A stretch of DNA of 30,667 nt, taken from Candidatus Avimonoglobus intestinipullorum (lineage in GTDB: Bacteria > Bacillota > Clostridia > UBA1381). Shown in pieces: positions 22,715 through 29,305 of this stretch. The notes under the pieces are model-generated. The model was not told where the DNA came from. It saw only the letters and a list, made by a program, of their open reading frames with translations, and ran no database searches. The position numbers and the translations under genes were made by a program. The first letter of the stretch is position 1. Every line of letters starts with the position of its first letter. The stretch lies in NCBI GenBank assembly GCA_018714645.1, contig DVND01000009.1:1-30667 (forward strand), read 5' to 3'.

Positions 22715-22748
22715 AAAAAATGCGTTTCCGGCCGGAAACGCATTTTTT
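22715..22748. terminator. Perfect palindromic terminator after hisC
   Basis: A 34-base perfect inverted repeat is centred between 22731 and 22732, with core TGCGTTTCCGG/CCGGAAACGCA and A and T runs at the ends. The minus strand shows eight T after the stem, so it ends the hisD-hisC transcript; its symmetry permits function in both directions. Confidence 0.9.
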
Positions 22749-23799
22749 ATTGATATTCCGCAAGCGCACAGAAAAGCTGTTCCATCTCTTCCTCCGTGCC
22801 AATGGTGATGCGCAGATACTCCCGTATCCGCTCCTCCTTGAAATGCCGTACATAAATGTCCCGCTCCCGCAGAAACGCGAGCAGGTCCTCCCCGCGCCTT
22901 TGGGGGTGCCGCGCGAATATAAAATTTGCCGCCGGCTCCGGGAATACAAAGCCCATATCCTTCAGCCGCGCCGCCGTTTTCGCCCTTGTGGCCTTTATTT
23001 TTTCAATTTGCGCCGCAAAGTATGCCTCATCCTTTAAGGATGCCGTCCCCGCCGCAATGGAAAGCCGGTTCAGCGTGTAGGAATTAAAGGAATATTTCAC
23101 GTCGTTGAGCGCCTTTATCAGCTCTGCGCACCCGATTGCATACCCAATCCGCATCCCCGCCATGGAGCGCGATTTTGAGAATGTGCGCACCACCAGCAAA
23201 TTGTCATAGGTATCAACCAGTTCCAGCGCCGACGCCCCCGCAAAATCAATATATGCCTCGTCAATGATGACGACCACATCCCTGTTATGCCGCAAAATCT
23301 CCTCAATGGATTCCAGCGGCTCATAGATGGAGGTGGGCGCATTGGGGTTCGGGATGATGATCCCGCCGTTCTCCCCAAAATACGTGCTTGCATCAATCCG
23401 GAACTCCGCATCCAGCTTCGGACGCGCGTACGGGATCCCAAAAAGCTCCGCCCAGACGCTGTAAAAGGAATAGGTCACATCCGGGAACAATATGGGCTTA
23501 TCCGAATTAAAATATGTCTGGAACGCCATGGCGATCACATCGTCCGAGCCCACGCCGGCGAATACCATGTCCGCCGCCACCCCGTGGTATGCCGCCAGCG
23601 CCTCCACAAGCTCCGTCATTGCCGGGTCCGGATACAGCCGCAGCCTGTCTGTGTCAAACCGCCTGATGGCCTCCGCGGCCAGCGGCGAGGGTGGATAGGG
23701 GTTCTCATTGGTGTTCAGCTTGACCATCCGTGCCTTTTGGGGCTGTTCCCCCGGTGTATATGGTGTTACACGTCTGATTTTGTCCTGCCAAAGCTTCAT
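22747..23799 (-). CDS. hisC: Histidinol-phosphate aminotransferase HisC
   Basis: HisC forms histidinol phosphate from imidazole acetol phosphate with glutamate as amino donor. The 350-residue class I/II PLP enzyme has LNTNENPYPPSP, the GVGSDDVI segment, the NPNAPTSI loop, DEAYIDFAG, and the PLP lysine in TFSKSRSMAGMRIGY. The start is the ATG with GGAGG 7 bases upstream; the longer open frame overlaps hisD in another reading frame. It overlaps hisD by four bases (ATGA). Its product is dephosphorylated by the PHP phosphatase at 20215 and oxidised by HisD next door. Confidence 0.95.
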   Translation of the reverse strand: MKLWQDKIRRVTPYTPGEQPQKARMVKLNTNENPYPPSPLAAEAIRRFDTDRLRLYPDPAMTELVEALAAYHGVAADMVFAGVGSDDVIAMAFQTYFNSDKPILFPDVTYSFYSVWAELFGIPYARPKLDAEFRIDASTYFGENGGIIIPNPNAPTSIYEPLESIEEILRHNRDVVVIIDEAYIDFAGASALELVDTYDNLLVVRTFSKSRSMAGMRIGYAIGCAELIKALNDVKYSFNSYTLNRLSIAAGTASLKDEAYFAAQIEKIKATRAKTAARLKDMGFVFPEPAANFIFARHPQRRGEDLLAFLRERDIYVRHFKEERIREYLRITIGTEEEMEQLFCALAEYQ

Positions 23800-25076
23800 A
23801 GCTGTCCCTCCGGCTTCCGCGTCCGTATTGCGACGGATTCCTTGTGGGCGCACAACCCTTCCAGCTCCGCCAGCCGCATACACGGCTCCGCCAACGCCCT
23901 GCATCCGGCCTCCGTTGCTTTTTGGTAAAATGCGGTTTTAATAAACGTCCCCACCCAGACACCGTTGGAAAACTTCGCCGTCTGCATGGTGGGCAGGATG
24001 TGGTTCGTCCCGGAACAATAGTCTCCAAAGGTCACCGGCGTATAGCTGCCGATAAACAGTGACCCGTAATTGTGCAGCTTTGCCGCAACCGCATCCTCGT
24101 CTGCCGTCTGTACCTCCAGATGCTCCGGCGCGCGGTCATTGGCAATGGCGATCGCCTCCTCCATGGATTCCGCCAACACAATCCGCCCGTTATCCGTCCA
24201 TGCCCGGTATGCCGTCTCCCCCGTGGGGAGCCGGTCTTTCAACCGCTCCACTGTTTCCAAAACCCGGTTTGCCAGCGTTTCGCTGGTGGTCACCAGCTCT
24301 GCCGATGCATTCGGGTCGTGCTCGCACTGGGCCAAAATGTCAATCGCCACAAATTCCGGCTCCGCGGTGTCGTCCGCAATAATCAGCACCTCGCTTGGCC
24401 CTGCCAGGCTGTCGATGCCGACCGTTCCCATGACCTGCCGTTTCGCCTCGTTTACAAATTTATTCCCCGGGCCCACAATCAGGTCCACCTTGCCGACGCT
24501 CTGAGTCCCATACGCAAACGCGCCGATCGCCTGCGCGCCGCCCATGCAGTAAATTTTGTCCGCTCCCGCAATGTCCATGGCCACCAGGACGACCGGATGG
24601 ATCGTCCCGTGCTCTTTTGACGGCGGACAGCAGGCATACACGTTCGGCACCCCCGCGATCTTCGCCACCAGCACGCTCATCAGCGCAGAACTGGGCAGCG
24701 GATACCGCCCGCCGGGCACATAACAGCCGCAGGTCTCCACAGGGATCAGGCGGTGCCCCAGCGTGATGCCTGCAACGCCGCTTTCCGTTTCCAACTCCCG
24801 CATGCAGGCCAGCTGCTTTTTCGCAAACCCGCCGATCTGCGCCGCGGCAAATTTCAGCGTTTCAACCGTTTCGGCAGAAACCTGCCTATAAGCCGCCGCG
24901 ACCTCCTCTTTTGAAATCTCGGCCCGCTCCCGCGTATTGTTGTCAAATTTTTGCGCATACGCCAGTAGCGCCGCATCCCCGTTCTCTTTGATATCGGAAA
25001 GAATCCCGGCAACCGTTTCTGTCAACGCCGCATCCGTCTGGTATGTCTTTTTTTGATCCATTTTCAATAATTTCAT
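23796..25076 (-). CDS. hisD: Histidinol dehydrogenase HisD
   Basis: HisD is the last enzyme of histidine synthesis, oxidising histidinol to histidine with two NAD. The 426-residue protein has CGCYVPGGRYPLPSS (116-130), the GPGN motif (202-205), zinc ligands in ILAQCEHDPNAS (Gln250, His253) plus the later Asp and His in FGDYCSGTNHILPT and LCAHKES, and the catalytic Glu-His in RAPEHLEV. The start has AGGAG 8 bases upstream, just behind a good promoter. It is the first gene of hisD-hisC; the leader is about 25 bases, so no his attenuator or T-box fits. Confidence 0.97.
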   Translation of the reverse strand: MKLLKMDQKKTYQTDAALTETVAGILSDIKENGDAALLAYAQKFDNNTRERAEISKEEVAAAYRQVSAETVETLKFAAAQIGGFAKKQLACMRELETESGVAGITLGHRLIPVETCGCYVPGGRYPLPSSALMSVLVAKIAGVPNVYACCPPSKEHGTIHPVVLVAMDIAGADKIYCMGGAQAIGAFAYGTQSVGKVDLIVGPGNKFVNEAKRQVMGTVGIDSLAGPSEVLIIADDTAEPEFVAIDILAQCEHDPNASAELVTTSETLANRVLETVERLKDRLPTGETAYRAWTDNGRIVLAESMEEAIAIANDRAPEHLEVQTADEDAVAAKLHNYGSLFIGSYTPVTFGDYCSGTNHILPTMQTAKFSNGVWVGTFIKTAFYQKATEAGCRALAEPCMRLAELEGLCAHKESVAIRTRKPEGQL

Positions 25077-25108
25077 ATGTAACGCTCCTACTTTCTGTTC
25101 TGTCCTCC

Positions 25109-25137
25109 ATTATAACAAACCCACACCCAAAAATCAA
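25109..25137 (-). promoter_or_regulatory. Promoter of hisD-hisC
   Basis: The minus strand has TTGATT (25132-25137), a 17-base spacer and a perfect TATAAT (25109-25114). The -35 abuts the T-tract of the terminator of the preceding aldo/keto reductase gene, so the intergenic space is fully used. Confidence 0.8.
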
Positions 25138-25168
25138 TAAAAAATACCGATGTCCCCATCGGTATTTC
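25137..25168 (-). terminator. Terminator of the aldo/keto reductase gene
   Basis: The minus strand forms AAATACCGAT/ATCGGTATTT with a 6-base loop, followed by a run of T interrupted by one A. It lies a few bases after the reductase stop codon and before the hisD -10. Confidence 0.88.
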
Positions 25169-25172
25169 AATA

Positions 25173-26090
25173 TTACGGCAGTATATTCCCCGCGGCTTTA
25201 TAAATTTCATACCACTCCTGGCGGGTCAGCGTAATATCCATGGCCTTTGCGATGCCCTTGATCCGCTCCGCGCTGATGGTGCCGAGAACCGGCTGCATGT
25301 TCGCAGGGTGGCGCAGGATCCACGCGATCGCAATTGCAGAATTGGTAACGCCGTACTTTCCCGCCAGTTCATCCACCTTTTTGTTCAGTTCCGGGAATTT
25401 CGGATTATCCAAAAATACGCCTTCAAAAAACCCATACTGGAACGGTGACCAGGGCTGGATGGTAATGTCATGCAAACGGCAGTAATCCAGGACGCTGCCA
25501 TCCCGGTCTACCGCGGATGTATTCTCCATATTGACGTTGATCCCATTGGTAACCATCGTTGCATTCGTGATGCTGAACTGCAATTGATTTACAACAAGAT
25601 CCTGTTTCACATATTTTTTCAGCAGCTCCATCTGCATGGGCTTCTGGTTGGATACGCCAAAATACCGTACCTTCCCGGATGATTGCAGCGTATCAAACGC
25701 CTCCGCCACCTCCTCCGGCTCCACAAGGGCATCCGGGCGGTGCAGCAGCAATATGTCCAGATAATCGGTGCGGAGCCTTTTTAAGATCCCATCCACCGCT
25801 CCAAGTATATGTTCTTTTGAAAAATCAAAATATCCAGACCGGATGCCGCATTTGGACTGAAGAATCAACTTCTCACGGGCCGTCGCATTCATGCCGACGA
25901 CGTCGGCAAAAATCTCCTCGCATTCCCCGCCGCCGTAAATATCCGCATGGTCGAAAAAATTCAGCCCCAGCTCCAATGCCGTTTTTACGAACGTTTCCGC
26001 CTCTGCCCTGGTTTTGCTGTTGATGCGCATACACCCCAGCGCGATCCTGGGCGCCTCCAATTCCGTCTTTGGCAGTTTCATTGTTCTCAT
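25173..26090 (-). CDS. Aldo/keto reductase, YdhF-like
   Basis: The 305-residue TIM-barrel oxidoreductase carries the family tetrad: Asp47 and Tyr52 in FFDHADIYGGGE, Lys80 in LQSKCGI, and His117 in LLLHRPD. The nucleotide-site segments FGVSNQKP and the late PVLGTISAERI are also present, so it should be NADPH-dependent. The physiological substrate is unknown. The AAAGGA site is about 12 bases from the ATG, longer than usual, so initiation may be modest. It has its own promoter and terminator and is a single-gene unit between tepA and hisD. Confidence 0.9.
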   Translation of the reverse strand: MRTMKLPKTELEAPRIALGCMRINSKTRAEAETFVKTALELGLNFFDHADIYGGGECEEIFADVVGMNATAREKLILQSKCGIRSGYFDFSKEHILGAVDGILKRLRTDYLDILLLHRPDALVEPEEVAEAFDTLQSSGKVRYFGVSNQKPMQMELLKKYVKQDLVVNQLQFSITNATMVTNGINVNMENTSAVDRDGSVLDYCRLHDITIQPWSPFQYGFFEGVFLDNPKFPELNKKVDELAGKYGVTNSAIAIAWILRHPANMQPVLGTISAERIKGIAKAMDITLTRQEWYEIYKAAGNILP

Positions 26091-26120
26091 ATTTGCAATA
26101 AGTCCTTTCTTTTTTTCTAA

Positions 26121-26149
26121 AACTTACCACAGCGCGGCCCAATTGTCAA
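26121..26149 (-). promoter_or_regulatory. Promoter of the aldo/keto reductase gene
   Basis: The minus strand has TTGACA (26144-26149), a 17-base spacer and TAAGTT (26121-26126). The -35 overlaps the stop codon of the upstream ClpP-like gene. The -10 is imperfect, so strength is uncertain. Confidence 0.65.
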
Positions 26150-26880
26150 GCTTCTTTTTTCGTCTTGTTTTTCCTTTTTTTTCCTTCAATCATCCCGTAC
26201 AGGCATTCCAATGCGTCATGGACGCCGCCCACGCGGTCAATCAGCCCGCATTCGACAGCCTTTTCCCCGAACAGCACGCTTCCCACGTCGTTTGCAATTT
26301 CATCCGTAGTGAGCATCAATTTTTTAAACTGCTCATATTCAATATTGGAATGGCGCACGATAAAATCAATGATACGGTCCTGCATTTTTTTCAAATATTC
26401 AAAGGTCTGCATCACGCCGATCACCACGCCGTTCATTCGCATAGGATGAATGGTCATGGTGGCGGAAGGGACAATAAACGACACATCCGCCGACACCGCC
26501 AGCGGCACCCCGATGCTGTGCCCCCCGCCCAGTACCATGGAGACCTTCGGCTTTTCCATCCCGGCAATCATCTCCGCAATCGCCAGCCCTGCCTCCACGT
26601 CACCGCCGACCGTGTTCAATAAAATCAGCACGCCGTCGATCTCCTCGTCTTCCTCCACGTCCACCAGCTGCGGCAGCACATGCTCATATTTGGTCGTTTT
26701 GGTCTGGGGCGATGAAATCATATGCCCTTCAATCTGCCCAATGATATTCAGGCAATAAATGGTTCCCCGCGAATTTTTTGTTTTCACCGTCCCGGTCTCG
26801 ATAATGCCCTTGCGTTCCTCTGCGGTGTCCGCTGTTTGATTTTCATTGTTATCGGCTGTATTCTGTGTTTGCTCCTGCAT
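26146..26880 (-). CDS. tepA: ClpP-family serine protease, TepA-like
   Basis: The 244-residue protein belongs to the ClpP fold and is close to TepA (translocation-enhancing protein, YmfB) of Bacillus. Visible parts are a polar N-terminal tail (1-25), the catalytic Ser122 in GGGHSIGVPLA, His145 in TMTIHPMRMNG and a candidate Asp near 193. A basic tail KKRKNKTKKEA ends the chain. TepA in Bacillus is linked to turnover of signal peptides or sporulation small proteins; this role is taken from the family, not from sequence here. No signal peptide is seen. The start has AAGGAG 7 bases upstream. It lies head to head with metA; no strong promoter was identified for it. Confidence 0.88.
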   Translation of the reverse strand: MQEQTQNTADNNENQTADTAEERKGIIETGTVKTKNSRGTIYCLNIIGQIEGHMISSPQTKTTKYEHVLPQLVDVEEDEEIDGVLILLNTVGGDVEAGLAIAEMIAGMEKPKVSMVLGGGHSIGVPLAVSADVSFIVPSATMTIHPMRMNGVVIGVMQTFEYLKKMQDRIIDFIVRHSNIEYEQFKKLMLTTDEIANDVGSVLFGEKAVECGLIDRVGGVHDALECLYGMIEGKKRKNKTKKEA

Positions 26881-26941
26881 GGCGTTCTCCTTTTTTCACA
26901 AATGTTTAGGTTTAGTATTTTCGCACCGCCATAAATTATTC

Positions 26942-26970
26942 TTGTAAAACAAAAATAAATGTGCTATACT
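26942..26970 (+). promoter_or_regulatory. Promoter of metA
   Basis: TTGTAA (26942-26947), a 17-base spacer and TATACT (26965-26970) are preceded by the TGn extension at 26962-26964. The leader is about 30 bases, too short for an S-box (SAM) riboswitch, which is not present. Confidence 0.8.
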
Positions 26971-27006
26971 TAAATGCAACGATCAAATAAAAGGAGTGGA
27001 TATGCT

Positions 27007-27924
27007 ATGCCAATCAGAGTCCCGGACAGACTCCCGGCCACAAGACAGCTGCGGGGGGAAAACATTTTCGTCATGAGTGAAAAAAAGGCCATGCATCAGG
27101 ATATCCGCCCGTTAAAAATTGCAATTGTGAATCTGATGCCCACGAAAATCACGACGGAAACCCAGCTGCTGCGGCTTTTGAGCAATTCGCCCCTGCAGGT
27201 GGAGGTCGATTTTATCACCATGAATTCCCACCAGTCCAAAAATACGCCGCCGGAACATCTGGCGGAATTTTACAAAACCTTCGATGAAATCCGCAAAAGC
27301 AAATATGACGGTATGATCATCACCGGCGCGCCGGTGGAAAATCTGGATTTCGGCGAAGTGGATTACTGGGCGGAATTGCAGGAAATCATGGAGTGGACAA
27401 AAACGCATGTCACCTCCACGCTGCACATCTGTTGGGCGGCGCAGGCAGGGCTGTATTACCATTATGGCGTGCCGAAGCACGCCCTTCCCCAAAAATGCTC
27501 CGGCGTGTTCCGCCACCGTGTCAACCGCCGTACAGCGAAGCTGGTGCGCGGCTTTGACAACGAGTTTTATGCCCCCCATTCCCGTTACACGGAGGTGCGG
27601 GCGGAGGACATTAAAAAGGTGAAAGAATTGGAAATTTTAGCCGAATCCGAAGAAGCCGGGGTGTACATCGTCTTTACCAAGGGCGGGCGGCGGATTTTTG
27701 TAACGGGGCATTCCGAATATGACGCAAACACGCTGAAGGATGAATATTTCCGCGATTTGGAAAAAGGGCTGCATCCTGCCATACCCGCGCACTATTTTCA
27801 GAATGACGATCCGTCAAAGCCGCCGGTGGTGCGGTGGCGGAGCCACGCAAACCTGCTGTTTTCCAATTGGCTGAATTACTTTGTCTACCAGATTACGCCC
27901 TATGATATCGACAGCATTAAATAA
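27007..27924 (+). CDS. metA: Homoserine O-acetyltransferase, MetA family
   Basis: It acylates homoserine in the first committed step to methionine. The 305-residue protein has Cys142 (LHICWAA), His235 and Glu237 (VTGHSEYD) of the MetA active site. Residue 111 is Glu (GAPVEN, 107-112). In the family a Glu here selects acetyl-CoA and a Gly selects succinyl-CoA, so the product should be O-acetylhomoserine. The start chosen is MPIRVPD with AAGGAG 10 bases upstream. It is a single-gene unit with its own promoter and terminator; later methionine genes are not in the window. Confidence 0.95.
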   Translation: MPIRVPDRLPATRQLRGENIFVMSEKKAMHQDIRPLKIAIVNLMPTKITTETQLLRLLSNSPLQVEVDFITMNSHQSKNTPPEHLAEFYKTFDEIRKSKYDGMIITGAPVENLDFGEVDYWAELQEIMEWTKTHVTSTLHICWAAQAGLYYHYGVPKHALPQKCSGVFRHRVNRRTAKLVRGFDNEFYAPHSRYTEVRAEDIKKVKELEILAESEEAGVYIVFTKGGRRIFVTGHSEYDANTLKDEYFRDLEKGLHPAIPAHYFQNDDPSKPPVVRWRSHANLLFSNWLNYFVYQITPYDIDSIK

Positions 27925-27951
27925 AAAAAACAGCCGTATGGCTGTTTTTTT
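27925..27951. terminator. Bidirectional terminator between metA and the DUF4340 gene
   Basis: The stem AAAAAACAGCC/GGCTGTTTTTT has a 4-base loop (GTAT). Both flanks are A or T runs, so converging transcripts can stop here. The DUF4340 stop codon overlaps the edge. Confidence 0.88.
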
Positions 27952-29305
27952 ACTGCGGATTTTCCGCAAATGCCCGTATCTGATCCACCATATCCAGCAC
28001 TGCCTGCTTCTTCACCACAAATTCCGTCACACCGTCTATGGTGAAAGAGGCGTACAGCGCATCGATATCCCGGAACGTCACTGTCTTTACCGCATCCTGC
28101 GATGTAAATACCAGCTCCGCAATGGCCTCGCCCAACGGCGCGCCGCTGTATTCGCCCGCTGCCTCTATCCCTATCACCTGCCGGTAGGCCTCCTTGGCCT
28201 TTTGCTCGTTGGCGGGCGTTCCATCGATTTGGAAGCTGAGCTGGTCGCCGTCCGTCCCAATGGCGGAATGCGTCACTGTAAACACATGGGTCTCATCTCC
28301 GCAGGCCAGTGTCAGCGTGTGCAGCGTCTGTACCGGCACCAGCGCCAGCAGCTTAAACACCAGCAGCGTTTCATCTATATCGACAAATGCCAGGCTTTGG
28401 GCCGGCACCGCATACACCCCGTCCCCGTAAGCGACATAGGTGCTGTCCCCGGCGGTATTCCCAACCTTCAAGACAACTTCAACAGCCTCCTCCCCGTCCA
28501 GCGCCGATACGGTGATAACCGCTTTAGGGGACTGTATGCCCGTATCTGCACTCCCCGCAGGCGTGCTGATATCCAGCGTCTGCAGCTTCTGCAAAATCTG
28601 CTCCTGGACATAGCTGTCATCCGCGTCATAGGTTCTGCCAAACGGCGCGGTGATTTCCCAGGCCGTCATACCCTGCAGGATATCTGCCTGCTCTTTTTGG
28701 CGCAGCTGGATTGTGCGCTTCCCTTCCCGCTCAATCTGGACGGCCTGTATCTGCAAATCCTGGAGATCCAGCCGGCTGAAATTCGTATAAAACGCCGCGG
28801 GATTCAAAAGGTCGTCAACCTTGTGGGTATACATGGTGTAAACCGCCCCGCCGTTGACCCTGAAAAAATATGCGCCTAAAACAGGGCTCATATCGCCGAT
28901 TTCTACCAGGTCCACATTCCCATCCGTCCGTTCAATTTTTACCATGACCGACGGCGCGTCAAGCCCGCAGGCCTCCGGCGCATCCGACACGGCGCTGAGC
29001 GCTTCTATTTGCGCGACAACGGACAGCAGGCTTTTCACCTTAAACTGTGAAATCTGCTCCGGTGCATAGCCTTCCAGCGTCCATTGCCCGTCCTGTGTGA
29101 AAAACCGCATCAGGCTGTCTTCAGCTTCAATTTCAACAGCCGTAATCTGCGCCTCTTCAATTTGATATACCGTCTGCAGCGCCGGTTCCTCCTGCCGCGG
29201 TTCCTGCGCGCCCTGCGGATCCGCCTGCAAAACCCACCATATCCCGGCGCCCAATACGGTGATAACGGCAACCAGAATGATGCTGTTCCTAGCTATTTTG
29301 TTCAC
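27950..29305 (-). CDS. DUF4340 domain-containing membrane-anchored protein
   Basis: The 451-residue protein has an N-terminal membrane anchor at about 8-27, a Pro/Gln/Glu-rich linker, then a long extracytoplasmic beta-rich region built of repeated WxL-type and GYAPEQISQF-like elements typical of DUF4340. The start is a GTG whose first base is the last of the TAG stop of the preceding gene (TAGTG), with GGAGGAGG 8 bases upstream. DUF4340 proteins usually accompany a GldG-like protein and an ABC-2 transporter; the pairing here fits. The function is not known; a role in an exporter complex at the envelope is inferred from context. Confidence 0.85.
   Translation of the reverse strand: MNKIARNSIILVAVITVLGAGIWWVLQADPQGAQEPRQEEPALQTVYQIEEAQITAVEIEAEDSLMRFFTQDGQWTLEGYAPEQISQFKVKSLLSVVAQIEALSAVSDAPEACGLDAPSVMVKIERTDGNVDLVEIGDMSPVLGAYFFRVNGGAVYTMYTHKVDDLLNPAAFYTNFSRLDLQDLQIQAVQIEREGKRTIQLRQKEQADILQGMTAWEITAPFGRTYDADDSYVQEQILQKLQTLDISTPAGSADTGIQSPKAVITVSALDGEEAVEVVLKVGNTAGDSTYVAYGDGVYAVPAQSLAFVDIDETLLVFKLLALVPVQTLHTLTLACGDETHVFTVTHSAIGTDGDQLSFQIDGTPANEQKAKEAYRQVIGIEAAGEYSGAPLGEAIAELVFTSQDAVKTVTFRDIDALYASFTIDGVTEFVVKKQAVLDMVDQIRAFAENPQ

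Noticed and set aside
26971..27006. S-box or other SAM riboswitch before metA
   Set aside because: The leader from the predicted start site is about 30 bases, too short for an aptamer.
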